Below are positions 20,671-31,479 of a DNA stretch of 64,000 nucleotides, piece after piece. Position numbers and translations under genes: made by a program. The notes below the pieces were generated by a model. It did not search any database, was not told the origin of the DNA, and saw only the letters and a list, made by a program, of their open reading frames with translations. Numbering within the stretch: the first letter of the stretch is position 1; every line of letters begins with the position of its first letter. Source of the stretch: Saccharomycopsis phalli (taxonomy: Eukaryota; Ascomycota; Saccharomycetes; Ascoideales; Saccharomycopsidaceae); assembly GCA_020342235.1 (NCBI GenBank), contig CP073212.1, positions 1,240,001-1,304,000 on the forward strand, in the 5' to 3' direction.

Positions 20671-21699
20671 TCAAGAGCACCCGTTCTTTTTATCAGGGAA
20701 ACAGTATTCCATTTCATAATTAACTTTGACATTAGGCGTGCACTTGTTATCTGTTGGCAAGTAAATTTCGGAAAGTTGGGGATGGGCAACAATATCTTTA
20801 CCAACCATAATTGATGAGTCGCCTCTAAGGTTGTAGAATATCCTTAATTCATTTATTTCGCACCGATACTTGCCATCTGGTCTCTGTACAACTTTTCCTA
20901 GATAAAAGACATGTGGATCTTGATGCACTATCCATTCAAAATCATCATAGTTGTATAATTTTCCAACTTCGACTCTACCATGAAACAGCTCACGCTCTCG
21001 GAGGTGTCCCTCGCTAATAAAGTATTCCTCAACGGCCTTCACATAGTCCTTGATGATATTTCTCAGAATTCCATCATTGGTGCCCTTCTCAATTAATGCA
21101 CCCATCTGGGCAATTTGCAGTTCACTGAGCTTTCTGTCTTTCTTGAATTTTTTCAATTTCTGGAACTCCTTGAATTTAGTCCAAGATTCTCCCGGAACTT
21201 CATAGCATTGTGGACTGAGGGATGAAAATTCCTTAGAATGTCTTATGATGGCATATTCTGGCGCATCAATATCGTACTTTTTCCAGTATTTTTGAACGAA
21301 TGTTTGTTTCCAAATGGTGGATTGTGCGGGAAACAATGACCTGATTTGATCCACTTTTGTGAAACTAGTGGAATCTAAACTTGACTTTGGGGCATTTTTC
21401 TTGTATGGATCTCTCGACAAGCTATTAATGAAAATGTTCTCAAATTGATTATTATAGGTAAAGGTAAGAATCACGTCTTTTACCTGCTCAACGGAACATC
21501 CTTTAGGACCGTTTAAAAGTCTTTTCAGCTTAGGCGCATTTTCTCCTGTGCACCACGATCCATCAAGTAATTTCTCAATCTCGTCTTGATTTCTAGCGAC
21601 AAGATGTGGAGTATCATTTGAAAAATTAACTGGACTTGCGGCAGTAAACTCCAAAAAGAACAAGGCTAAAAGGACATTAAATATGGCTGATGAATTCAT
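20671..21699 (-). CDS. Secreted protein of unknown family, intact copy of a tandem pair
   Basis: This 342-residue protein has a clear signal peptide (MNSSAIFNVLLALFFLEFTAA, cut near SPVNF). The mature part holds seven cysteines (SWCTG, KGCSV, PQCYE, YRCEI, NKCTP, EYCFPDKKNGC) and several Asn-X-Ser/Thr sites. It is rich in Lys and aromatic residues, with no transmembrane span or GPI tail. I do not recognise a family, and an extracellular role is inferred only from the signal peptide. A TATAAA lies about 40 bp upstream of the ATG (21737-21742). A second copy, equally long from ATG to stop, lies at 22672-23700. Both copies lie among LTR pieces. Composition is more AT-rich than the housekeeping neighbours. 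Confidence 0.75.
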   Translation of the reverse strand: MNSSAIFNVLLALFFLEFTAASPVNFSNDTPHLVARNQDEIEKLLDGSWCTGENAPKLKRLLNGPKGCSVEQVKDVILTFTYNNQFENIFINSLSRDPYKKNAPKSSLDSTSFTKVDQIRSLFPAQSTIWKQTFVQKYWKKYDIDAPEYAIIRHSKEFSSLSPQCYEVPGESWTKFKEFQKLKKFKKDRKLSELQIAQMGALIEKGTNDGILRNIIKDYVKAVEEYFISEGHLRERELFHGRVEVGKLYNYDDFEWIVHQDPHVFYLGKVVQRPDGKYRCEINELRIFYNLRGDSSIMVGKDIVAHPQLSEIYLPTDNKCTPNVKVNYEMEYCFPDKKNGCS

Positions 21700-22671
21700 T
21701 GGATAATTGGATGTAAATGTGGTCTTTCAACATGGTTTATAACTACTCATCTATTTGTAAATTATCCGTGACTTATGGATACTTCCTGTGCCTGATGCCC
21801 TTTGCATATCGCAAATATACCTAATTTCAAACCATTGTGCCTTACTGAAAATAATTCAATGGTGGATAGCCTTATGTATTGCCAAAAGCCATAAAACTTA
21901 AAACATATATCATGACAATAAATATATTTCGCGGATACTAAATGATCTAAAATATTATGTTCTCATGGAGACTGCTTATTAGTTTCCAGGGCATTAGATA
22001 TGTAATTGCTTCATAGTTCAAGGATGCCGTAAAATAACATACAAAAACTTTCTTCCAAATTGGATCCTGCGTAACATACATACGTTGGGAATTTTATATT
22101 TCTATAAAATATAATTGGTAGTAATAAATCAGACCATAGTATATTGTTGTGGTTGAAAACCACAAGTAAGACACCTATAACGGAGAAACTATTCTACGTT
22201 GGCATGTACTCACGGGAAGGTATAATAGGCACAATATGCGGTTGTGATGTAATGTGAAACTCATGACGATTAGCACTTACAAGGGAGTATACATCCTATA
22301 GAAGAGAAATATTTCTGTAGTTAAAATTTTAATTAATTAAGTAATTAATATTTATTTAAAGCTATAGCTATACTAGGCTCCCAGAGAGATTGATATTTCA
22401 CCGTCTAAGACTAGGGACGGTGCCACTATATATGTTGCTCAGAGAAAACCCTTCAAATGATCTTTGGTAAGGAATGCTGATGTTGCGGGTAATTAGGGTC
22501 TCTTTGATGAGGAGATTCATATGTAGTTCATTGTTTGCGACTCATGATTTAATCTGTATGTCTATGCTCTTTTGGATGGGGTTGTTGGGGATTGTATACT
22601 GTTGATACATAATAGTACATTTCAAAATTCTTCTGTATATTTAGTCCAGCTAATTTATTGATTATATGTCA
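21700..22671. other. Spacer between the two secreted-protein copies
   Basis: The first 430 bp repeat the upstream flank of the second copy, so they belong to the duplicated unit. The unit here extends to about 22140, with an extra block of about 140 bp (roughly 21965-22105) missing from the other unit. The rest is family-A retroelement leader and LTR sequence. No gene. Confidence 0.7.
22140..22490 (+). mobile_element. Family-A Ty1/copia leader fragment and LTR
   Basis: Positions 22150-22325 match 60890-61045, a leader segment with landmarks ggttgaaaacc, caagtaagacacctataac and gaaactcatgacgat. An LTR follows at about 22335-22480 that is roughly 93 percent identical by eye to the one at 60570. 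The order leader-then-LTR is the reverse of a simple 5' end, so two insertions or a rearranged element are present. It is comparatively young and has no coding part. Confidence 0.8.
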
Positions 22672-23700
22672 TCAAGAGCAGTTGTTTTCTTTATCAGGGA
22701 AACAGTAATCCATTTCATAATTGACTTTGACATTAGGCGAGCACATTTTACCTATTGGCGAGTAAATTGGGCCAGATTGGGAATTAGCAGGAGTATATCT
22801 ATCGGACATAATTGTTGCTTCGTCTTTAAGCATGAAGAATGTCTTTAATTCATTTATATTGCACCGATACTTGCCGTCTGGTCGCTGTTCAATATTTCCT
22901 AGATACAAGACATTTTTAAAATTTTCCACTATCTTTTTAATTTCATCATATTTGTATAATTTTCCAACTTTGAATTTCTCACGAAACAACAAACGCCCTC
23001 CTAGCCGTCTCTTGAAAGTAAAAAATTCCTCAACGGCCTTCACATAGTCCTTGATGATATTTCTCAGAATACCATCTTTGGTGCCCTTCTCAATTAATGC
23101 ATCCATCTGGGCAATTTGCAGTTCACTGAGCTTTCCGTCTTTCTTGAATGTTTGCAATTTCTGGTACTCCTTGAATTTAGTCCAAGATTCTCCCGGAACT
23201 TCATAGCATTGTGGACTGAGGGATGAAAATTCCTTAGAATGTCTTATGATGGCATATTCTGGCGCATCAATATCGTACTTTTTCCAGTATTTTTGAACGA
23301 ATTTTTGTTTCCAAATGGTGGATTGTGGAGGAAACAAAGACCTGATTTGATCCACTTTTGTGAAACTAGCGGAATCTAAACTTGACATTGGAGCATTTTT
23401 CTTGTATGTATCTCTCGACAAGTCTTTAATGAAAATGTCCTCAAGTTTTTTATTACAGGTAAAGGTAAGAATCACGTCTCTGACCTCCTCAACGGAACAT
23501 CCTTTAGGACCGTTTAACACTCTTCTCAGATTAGGCGCATTTTCTCCTGTGCATCACGATCCATCAAGTAATTTCTCAATCTCGTCTTGATTTCTAGTGA
23601 CAAGATGTTGTGTATCATTTGAAAAATTAACTGGACTTGCGGCAGTAAACTCCAAAAAGAACAAGGCTAAAAGGACATTAAATATGGCTGATGAATTCAT
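22672..23700 (-). pseudogene. Interrupted second copy of the secreted-protein gene
   Basis: This copy has the same total length from ATG to stop as the gene at 20671-21699, the same signal peptide, and long stretches of near identity in the middle third. The C-terminal third is more diverged. The frame has one early interruption, so a full-length product is unlikely, while the rest stays open without net length change. That pattern suggests recent inactivation, or gene conversion with the intact copy. The upstream TATAAA and about 250 bp of flank are also duplicated. Function is unknown. Confidence 0.75.
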
Positions 23701-24109
23701 TGGATAATTGGATGTAAATGTGGTCTTTCAACATGGTTTATAACTACTCATCTATTTGTAAATTATCCGTGACTTATGGATACTTCTTGTATCTGATGCC
23801 CTTTGAATGCCATATATGTCTAATATCAAGCCATTTTGCCTTACTGAAAATAATGCCATTTTCGATCGAGAGCCTTATGTATTGCCAAAAGCCGTAAAAC
23901 TCAAAACATATATCATATCAATATGCATGTTTCACGGATACTAAATGAGCTAAGATATAATTGGTAGCAATAAATTAGATCATGATATATGGAACAAGGC
24001 CAGTACTGGGGATCAATTTTCAAGCTAAAATGTTGTGGCACAGCCTATACCTGGTTGGCAAGTCATGTGACTGCAGTAGCCAGGGTTGTAGAACTGCAAC
24101 TAAAGCTTT

Positions 24110-24245
24110 TAATAAAATATATGGATAGATATTTCTATACTATAACTATAATATGCTCCTGAAAGGTGATTGATATTTTACCGTCTAAAAACTAGGAACG
24201 CTACCTCTGTGTGGGAGTCAAGAAAACCTTTGGATAAAACTTCAA
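24110..24245 (+). mobile_element. Solo LTR, Ty1/copia family A
   Basis: Diverged family-A LTR with actataactataatatgctcc, gtgattgatattttaccgtc, aggaacgctacc and caagaaaacc in order. It lies just beyond duplication unit 2. Confidence 0.7.
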
Positions 24246-24441
24246 ACTTGATCTTAAGGCTTGAAGAATGATCCATCAGGAGATCTTGGGTCTTGTAATT
24301 AGGAGTGTTTGTTAGACTGTCGTACTTGTGTTACTACAAAGAAAAGGATTTAGTAGTCCAGCAGTAACGTGTAGAATTCAATAAGTGAATAAACTACTTT
24401 TCATCTGTAAAGAGGCGGCGAACTTGAATTCGGACTGTAAA

Positions 24442-24830
24442 TCATTCTTCTATTGTTTTCTGTGATAGATTCATCTTTAATAGTAGGCACAATAAGTCGT
24501 GAAAGGTTGTTGGAGAAGGATTCCCACAACGGGAGCACTTGGGATCACTTATTGGATTAAACTGTTTCTTGATGGTGCTTGATACCAAGCTTTTTCCACA
24601 AATCATTTGGCTAATTAAACTTGAAATTTTCTTTGGCCAGCTAGGGCTTTAGAGAATAGAATTTCGTCTTTGGAAGTGGTAACATTTAATAAGTTTTTTG
24701 TGCGTAGAGTTTTATAGTGGGCTGGAAGAGTAATCTCTTTTGTGCCAACTAACATTGGCAATTTGTCGGTTAGTTTCTTATTATTTGTTTTTAAGGACAC
24801 ATGTTTGCATTGAAGTAGGGGAGGTCCATC
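24442..24830 (-). mobile_element. LINE (non-LTR retrotransposon) 3' remnant
   Basis: Minus-strand frames here end in a C-x2-C-x8-H-x3-C knuckle (PKCSRCGNPSPTTFHDLLC) of the kind found at the C-terminus of L1/Jockey-type reverse transcriptases. About 55 codons lie in that frame (24442-24648). An overlapping frame (24615-24800) continues upstream with plausible LINE-like residues, so at least one frameshift separates the two parts. No reverse-transcriptase core or poly-A tail is visible. CTG-clade yeasts carry L1-like Zorro elements, which makes this the best guess. Confidence 0.4.
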
Positions 24831-26019
24831 ATTTGGTCTCCCATTTGGTTTGACTGGGCTTGGATTAACACTTGTACGTAATATTTGATATTGTATGCGG
24901 CCTTGTTAATATTTGGTATATAATTCTCATTTCACGAGTTCTAAAGGTCTTTTGAACGAGATGAGCTGGTGTCTCGGTTACTCTTCTCGCTATCGGATTA
25001 TTAGTACTCTCTCGGAGAGGATTATGGGCATTTGTTGACACACAATGTTTCTGAAGACAGCATATAGCTTAGACTAAAATGAACATCGTTAAGATTATTA
25101 AGTCATTATGAAATGCCTTTGATTTACACCTCAGTTTCTGAGGTCGTCTGAGACAAACGGCTGATCAGATGATGTTTCAGCAGGTTGACCTGAAGCACAA
25201 TGGGCCGCACAATAATAGTATTACTTAAAACGTGTACAGTACTACTTATAGGAAATAAGAGTGATCTATAGCAATATGGAAAAGCTCCAGTGTGGTAAAT
25301 CAGCGTTGTTCTCAAGTGAATGATCCACGGGAATTGCGATTGCACATGGCAACCTCTATCGTCCAGATTGAAAGTGGTACAGCGCCACAGATTCTACTTG
25401 AATACCCACAAAGGCTATTGATTATGAGCACGTCGAGTAAAAAGTGTATGTAGTTTGTTTCAAATAGTGCAAGCTAACCAAACAAGAGTGACCGTTGCAT
25501 CTTCAGCACATGCCAAAAGGGACGGGAAGTTGACTCCATCTACAGTGACTACTTTTCAAGGAATTATCAAGTAGCACGATATTCATGCTCCGAGTCTCTA
25601 GGTAACTGAGACCGAGCCTCATGGATGACCAAAAGACAATGGTGACTGAGTGAAATCTGTCTGCATTTAGTTATTGGTTGCGGTTTGGAGAACTTGCTTG
25701 TAAGGTGTTGAATTTTTGGTATCAGTTTGGATCTGAGACGAAGTACTTTGGGGCCAATGAATAACCAAAATGGTAATTGCTGCATGAGAAGTTTCAAGGC
25801 CAGAGCGACGGTCTGAAAACTGGATGAGCGACCAGCCAAAGGGTGTAAACGAAACGAGATGATTTCTGGGGTGAGGAGTCTGATTTTTTGAGGAGGAATT
25901 AGGTATGTCTTGCCAAGGTGAAGACAAGGCATAGATCAGTCCACTTTCAATACCAGGTGATCTAGGTAAAAGTAACGACTAGCCAACGGCGATTTCAAAC
26001 TAAGCGAACCTGCCTGGGC

Positions 26020-26135
26020 AGTGAACCTGTCTAGGCTGTGAACCTTTCTAGGCTGTGAACTTGTGTAGGAGTCAGACCCTGTGAATAAGACTAAAAGTAA
26101 GACTAGTAGTAAGACTAGTAAGACTAGTTAAGTTA
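26020..26135. repeat. Short satellites flanking the LTR/tRNA-like block
   Basis: Three aggctgtgaac-type units are followed by gtaagactagta-type units. The same gtaagactagtaagact words resume at 26600, directly beyond the tRNA-like sequence. The block between may therefore have been inserted into this array. Confidence 0.7.
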
Positions 26136-26144
26136 AGTTAAGTA

Positions 26145-26480
26145 TATTTAGTTCTGTATTTAGCTATATATTGTCTCCGGAAACACGGTGATTCGACAGA
26201 TATATTTTCACTCAGGAACATCCTGAGGCAGCATTCTATTGAAGAAAACCCTTTATAACCCTAAACGGTTATATGGGCTGAAAAACTTCAATGGGAGCAG
26301 TGTTGTTAGTGGTTTAACGTGACTGGCTATTGGTTATGCGAGAAGCCTGGCCATCCTTCGGCTAAATGCCGGCGCTGTCCGGCCGCTGAATCTCGTGACG
26401 ATGGGCGCACGACTCGTCGGGGTCGTTCATTGCTCGTTTGCGAGACTTCCTTGTATTGCCCTTCTGAGGCGTAGTGTGCT
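26145..26480 (+). mobile_element. LTR, Ty1/copia family B
   Basis: It carries the family-B landmarks ttagctatatattgtctccgg, cactcaggaacatcctgaggc and gaagaaaaccctttat, then ttcaatgggagcag and ggttatgcgagaagcctgg. The same blocks occur at 42745 and 56865. No coding region is attached. It is of moderate age, and the right end is uncertain because a tRNA-like sequence follows. Confidence 0.75.
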
Positions 26481-26507
26481 CTTTCTGGAGACTTTCTTGA
26501 GTATTGG

Positions 26508-26594
26508 GGCGGTTTGGTGGGGCTCGAACCCGGTAACTACCTCATGATGCGCCCTCCATAAGGCATGAGGTGTTTTCCATTCGGCCAAACCTCC
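26508..26594 (-). tRNA. tRNA-like sequence (class II, Leu-like), probably degenerate
   Basis: The minus strand has an A-box-like TGGCCGAATGG and a B-box GGTTCGAGCCC about 50 nt apart. The 5' end GGAGGTTTGGCCGA closely resembles yeast tRNA-Leu starts (GGAGGGTTGGCCGA). End-pairing GGAGGTT/AACCGCC holds at six of seven positions, but the D-stem and T-stem do not close cleanly and I could not assign an anticodon. It could be a pseudogene, an intron-containing tRNA, or tRNA-derived sequence carried by the adjacent retroelement. Confidence 0.4.
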
Positions 26595-27049
26595 TGCCCA
26601 GTAAGACTAGTAAGACTCGGAGTAAGTTTAGGACAAGTCTAGAATAAGTCTAGAACAAGTCTTTAGGCTTCCATCTCTGGTTTCCATTTCTACAAACTAC
26701 GCTATATGCCCTGGGACCTGGCTATGCTATAATAAAGCAGCGAACCTGCTCGTGTTACATTATTATACTCAACATGTTCTTTTTTAAACGGCTCGTCTAT
26801 TGTTGAATCCATGCAAGTCCCAATTTGGAAATGATAATTAGTCTCGATGCACGTCTCGCTGCAGCACAGCGAATCACCTGGGAGAAATTGCAAAAAACCT
26901 GGACCTTCTGTATGGAGAATTAACCGTCGTCTGATTTGCGATATATCCGTTGGACAGACTTTGTATTTGCCGTGATAACTACATATTGGTGCATGATATA
27001 TCCGTGATGGTTTGTCCGTGCTGGGCAGTTAAGGTTCCGGTGTAGAAGA

Positions 27050-27260
27050 TGTTTAGTCCAACATACATTGGGTGTGTTTCTAGATTTGGTTGAATTGGAT
27101 TGGGTGTGTTGCTAGATTTGGTTGAGTGTGTTGCTAGGTTTGATTAATTGGATTGAGTGTGTTGCTAGGTTTAATTAATTGGACTGTGTGTCTTGCTAGA
27201 TTGGATTAATTGGACTTGAGTGTCTTGCTATATTTGGTTGAATTGAATTGAGTGTCTTGG
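27050..27260. repeat. ~33-bp imperfect minisatellite
   Basis: Repeated blocks of tgtgttgctagatttgg plus ttgaattggattgag, five or six imperfect units of 30-40 bp. Confidence 0.8.
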
Positions 27261-27699
27261 TATGTCTTGACATGTCTTGGTCAATATGGCATTCTAGGGT
27301 ATATGTTTTGTAGTGTAGTGGAGGTATTAGGCTGATGTGGTGTTTACTTTTGGTGTTTTGGTACATCTCATGACAAAATATTTCAATTCTCAAGACACGC
27401 CTGTGCTCATTATTTGCCAATTTGCATTACTACAGGCTGTGAGATTCAGCCTGAAGAGAGATGCTGGATATGTTTCACAGGCTGAGATCCGTCTGGAATT
27501 GGTCCGATGTTTTTCAAATGTCTTTAAATCTGCCATGTGATGGATTTGGCAAGAAAATTCCGGATACGATGGATAGTGTGTAGAATGTGGAAGTGATTAA
27601 ATGTGTGAATTAAAATATAAGCGATGAAATGGAGAAACACAATGTATTAAGAAAGATGTAGCAGATTAAAATGTAGCATATTAAAAATAGCAAATCAAT

Positions 27700-27905
27700 G
27701 AACCATATCAATGTACCAACTCAATGTACCAATTCAATATTCCAATCCAATGTACCAACTCAATATACCAATTCAATACCAACTCAATACCAACTCAATA
27801 CCTACTCAATACCAATTCAATACCAATTCAACACAAAAATACCAAGACAAACAAAATACCAAGACAAACAAAATACCAAGACAAACAAAATACCAAGACA
27901 AACTA
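27700..27905. repeat. 11-bp and 17-bp satellites downstream of asparaginase
   Basis: Units of ccaattcaata/ccaactcaata (11 bp, about 27715-27830) run directly into four units of aaaataccaagacaaac (17 bp, about 27838-27905). The array ends about 100 bp from the asparaginase stop codon. Confidence 0.93.
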
Positions 27906-28008
27906 TACAAACACAGACAATTGTCAATACACTGGTCAATACACATGTCTATACATTTGCTAAACCGTCTATACTCGTTTATGCCAGCACCCTGTGAATA
28001 CATCTGGA

Positions 28009-29211
28009 CTATCTCGCGCCGCCCGAAACCAACTTAAACGTCTTGCTGATCTCGTCGATGCCGTAACCCTCTACGAGACACAACTGCAACAAGATCCGGG
28101 CCTTTTGCGGATTCAAGTACCCCGAAGCTACTGCCTGAGGAAACTCATACACACCCTTGGGCAAGTTGCCAATGGGCACGATTCCGTTGGAGTTGCGGGT
28201 GGAGTAAATCACCGGCATACCAAACTGGCTGGAAATACGCTTCAAGACCAAGTTGCCGTGGTCGGACCACGATCCGGAGCCGGTTCCTGCCAAAACAATT
28301 CCCTTGAGGTTCAAGTGGTTGACGGCAAGCTCGATCAACTCAATGTTCAAGCTCTGGTACCCGTACAAAATCAAGACCTCGGGAAGCTGGAACCCGTGCT
28401 CGATGGAGACAAGTTTCTGGGAGTTGGCGAAAAGCCCGCTGACCAGGTGTTTGTACGGCAGCTGGATGAACCAGTTGATGCTGTCGTCTACAAAGATACC
28501 GAGGGTGCCCTGCTCGTCGTTCTTGAACGTGTCGAGAGAGTTCAGATTCGCCTTGGTGGCATACATCCCCGAGATGACCCGGTCGTTCAACGCTACTAAA
28601 ACGCCTCGTCCTTGGCTGGAACGGTCGCTGGCGACGCTCACGGCCGAGTACAAGTTCATATATCCGTCGTACGAGAGACTGGTGCGCGGGCGCATGCTGC
28701 CGGTGATGACAATTGGCTTGCTAGTTGCAAGAGTGAGCTCCAAGAAAAACGCAGTTTCCTCGAGCGTGTCTGTGCCATGGGTTATGACCACGCCATGGTT
28801 GTCTTCCAAGCTCTGGAGGATCTCGTTGCGGAGTTTGAGCACATGGAGACTGGTCAACTCGTTCAGCTCGAGGTTGTAAATCTGCTGGTATGTCAACGTA
28901 GCGACGTGGCTCAACTCGGGGATGTTGTCGACCAAGTCGGTGATGGTCAAATTGACCGAGTAGCCGGCGTTGGAGGTCGTCAGATCGCCCGACGAGGCGA
29001 TGGTGCCGCCAGTGGCGAAGATCCGGATGGACGGGAATCTGCTGTTGTCGTTGATGAGCACAGATGCGATTTCGTCGTCGGGCTCGACTTCATAGTGGAG
29101 CGAGGAGTTTTTCTGGAAGCTGAGCCACTTCTGGAAGTACCCCGAGACATCGAAGGAGTCAAAGGAGAGGCATAGGGCCAAGTGGAGCTGGAGAAAAAGT
29201 GCAAGGAGCAT
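28009..29211 (-). CDS. Secreted type II L-asparaginase
   Basis: This 400-residue enzyme hydrolyses asparagine to aspartate and ammonia. A short signal peptide (MLLALFLQLHLALCLS) points to the cell wall or periplasm, as for yeast asparaginase II (Asp3 type). The fold signatures are present: FATGGTIAS with the nucleophilic Thr, NAGYSV with the loop Tyr, THGTDTLEETAFF with the second catalytic Thr-Asp pair, and KPIVITGSMRP with the conserved Lys. The C-terminal domain (LVLKRISSQFGMPVIYSTRN, NPQKARILLQ) is full length, so activity is likely. The start is the only ATG ahead of the signal peptide. In other yeasts such enzymes are nitrogen-repressed; no clear GATA-site cluster was recognised here. 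Confidence 0.93.
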   Translation of the reverse strand: MLLALFLQLHLALCLSFDSFDVSGYFQKWLSFQKNSSLHYEVEPDDEIASVLINDNSRFPSIRIFATGGTIASSGDLTTSNAGYSVNLTITDLVDNIPELSHVATLTYQQIYNLELNELTSLHVLKLRNEILQSLEDNHGVVITHGTDTLEETAFFLELTLATSKPIVITGSMRPRTSLSYDGYMNLYSAVSVASDRSSQGRGVLVALNDRVISGMYATKANLNSLDTFKNDEQGTLGIFVDDSINWFIQLPYKHLVSGLFANSQKLVSIEHGFQLPEVLILYGYQSLNIELIELAVNHLNLKGIVLAGTGSGSWSDHGNLVLKRISSQFGMPVIYSTRNSNGIVPIGNLPKGVYEFPQAVASGYLNPQKARILLQLCLVEGYGIDEISKTFKLVSGGAR

Positions 29212-29394
29212 AGGAGGAGGAAAATGGAGGAGGAAAAAATGACAGGAAAAAGGCTAGTGAAATGAGGAAAGTTTTTCAGATGGACTAGTCGGGAGCCTCA
29301 TGTAGCATCCCCACATTTTGGCGGTGAAAAAATTTCAATGGACAGATGCAGATTGAAAAGTATGGAACAATGGTAGGTGGTGTGTATAGCTAGG

Positions 29395-29500
29395 ATGTGG
29401 TATGTGATTTGTGGAATAGATATGGTACATGGAATAGATATGGTACATGGAATAGATATGGTATGTGGTGTAAATATGGTACGTGGTATAAATGTGATCT
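29395..29500. repeat. 18-bp minisatellite upstream of asparaginase
   Basis: Units of atggtacatggaatagat, three near-perfect plus diverged neighbours, about 200 bp upstream of the asparaginase ATG. Confidence 0.88.
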
Positions 29501-29814
29501 GTAGTATTGATCTGTGGTATTGATGTGGTAGGATATGGTCGAATAGGGTAGTTTGATTGTCTCATGGTATTTGCTACGTCTCATGAGTTGTGGACGTATA
29601 AAGTGATTAAATGGAAGCTTTACAGGTACATTTACCATTGGAATAGTACCATAGTATACCAGTGGAATAGTGCTATATACAGCCACTTTGTAGCACTATA
29701 CAGCCACGCTCTAGACCATAAACATGACGATGATTTTCACAATGATTTTTATACGGAAATTTCCACAATAATTTTTACGATGATTTTTATACGATAATTT
29801 CCACGATAATTTCC

Positions 29815-29910
29815 CAACAGTCTCCAATAGTCTCCAATAATCTCCAATAATATCCAATAATCTCCAATAATATCCAATAATATCCAATAATCTCCAATAA
29901 TATCCAATAA
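29815..29910. repeat. 10-bp satellite tccaataata
   Basis: About nine units of tccaataata/tccaataatc in direct orientation. Confidence 0.88.
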
Positions 29911-30194
29911 TTCCCGATAATCACCTTAATCTCCCAATATCAAATTTCCAATTCAGTCATTACAACTGCTTATTAAATACCCCACAATATTCCATCGCAG
30001 TGCACCGCAATTTCGCTGTCCATTTCCGAATCTCTATCAAGTAATCAAATTACCCTTTCCCGCCGGATGGGCTACTACACCGAGACGTAAATCTTGCAAA
30101 TCACGGAAATTGCATTGGTGAAATTTCACGTCACTGAATTTGGCCCATTGATGCTCAATCGATTTCCTCTATTCGTGTATTTGTGTATTCTCAT

Positions 30195-30280
30195 TCCCAT
30201 TACTATTCCCATTCATATTGCTATTCCCATTGCTATTCCCATTGCTATTCCCATTCCTACTCCTATTCCTATTCTCATGC
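30195..30280. repeat. 12-bp satellite attgctattccc
   Basis: Direct repeats of attcccattgct/attccca words on the plus strand, with some drift at both ends. Confidence 0.85.
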
Positions 30281-31479
30281 CCATTCATTCACTGTCTGAT
30301 TTGTGCAGTGACTCACGCCGCGGGCGCCTAACCAGGATTTTCACACCCTTAGTCTAAACCCACTCACTATATCCAGTCGCAATTCACCCACCTGGGAACG
30401 TGCGATAAAACCGCTGCGTGTACAGATAATCAACGGAGCCCGAGTAAAGTATGGTGCGTCGAGTGGCCGTTTTAGTGGGCGCGCCTGCCACAGGACGGAG
30501 CCCACAAAAGCGGAATCCCATGCTGCGATGATACCGCACTGTCTACACACATCGGCGCGGCCATGTATAGAATCTAGCCCCTAGCGACAGCGTAACTTGT
30601 CTTGGAATCCCAGCCTTGGAATCCTAGCAACGCTGATCGACCATGCCGCGACAATGAAACGTACTAAAATGTAGGCGCCGCCCAGTTTGTCGAGATCTGC
30701 GCATCGGTACCTCAACTGCGTCGTCACCGTGCGCCGTCGCTGCATGGACTGAGTACACTGTCTCAGATTGAAGGTTGTGCTGCATACGTCAAAAGTTTAA
30801 CCCCCAAATTCCACTTGCCCTCGGCAACAATAGGGCTCAGCGTAACCTATTGTTATAAAGCATGTCTTGGAGGTTCCACACAGCCTCGGCCCTTGTTTGC
30901 TGGCTGGAAGACTGTTTTGGTGATTAAAGTTGACACGCAACCCAACTTGTCGAGAAATGAACAGGTGGAGGTGGTGACGACATGTGTGAGCAATGGACTG
31001 AGCTGAGGGAGAAGTTAACAAAGAGTAAGAAAAGAGGGAGAGTGGAGAGAAATTAAGCGGGAGATTAAGAGAAATCAAGAGGGAGATTAAGAGAAATTAA
31101 GTGAGCGATCAAGAGAAATCAAGTGAGCGATCAAGAGGGAGAGGGAGGGATGTTAGTTGGGGCAATGTTTGGTTGTGAGGGAGGGAAAGCTGCAACACGG
31201 CATTGTACGTGTAGTGTATTTTTAGTACGCTTGTAAATCAATCATACTTGAATTGAGACAGGCTAAGGTGTGTTTAACCAGTGATTCAGGTAATTGGGAC
31301 GAGCTGTATTTGAGTGAAGAATAAGGAAGAATATGAACAAGAATATGAATATGAATAACGTATGAAATATTCAAGTATTTAAGATATTCACGTTACCAAG
31401 TTACCAAGTATGTTCCAACCAAGTGTATTGAAGTTATTCAAATCAAGTTGTTTAAACACCAAGTATTCAAACATTGAAT

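Larger units (their letters stand above)
20616..23995. repeat. Tandem segmental duplication, two ~1.4-1.5-kb units
   Basis: Unit 1 is about 20616-22140 and unit 2 about 22612-23995. Shared landmarks at the 3' side are gtacatttcaaaatt and ctgtatatttagt. At the 5' side they are gccttatgtattgccaaaagcc and atataattggtag. Each unit holds one secreted-protein gene with its promoter. A family-A LTR follows each unit (22335-22480 and 24110-24245), suggesting recombination between LTRs. Confidence 0.85.
23701..28008. other. 4.3-kb accessory interval without host genes
   Basis: It contains the end of duplication unit 2, a family-A LTR, a LINE remnant, unique DNA (about 24850-26000) with short non-convincing frames, and repeated gtaagacta words. 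A family-B LTR, a tRNA-like sequence and several minisatellites (27050-27260 and 27700-27905) follow. No host protein gene is supported. Confidence 0.65.

Noticed and set aside
25567-25932. 121-codon minus-strand frame
   Set aside because: Overlapped by another open frame, no recognisable motif, low-quality composition; probably chance.
27994-28599. 201-codon plus-strand frame opposite asparaginase
   Set aside because: Antisense shadow; the minus-strand enzyme has all catalytic motifs.
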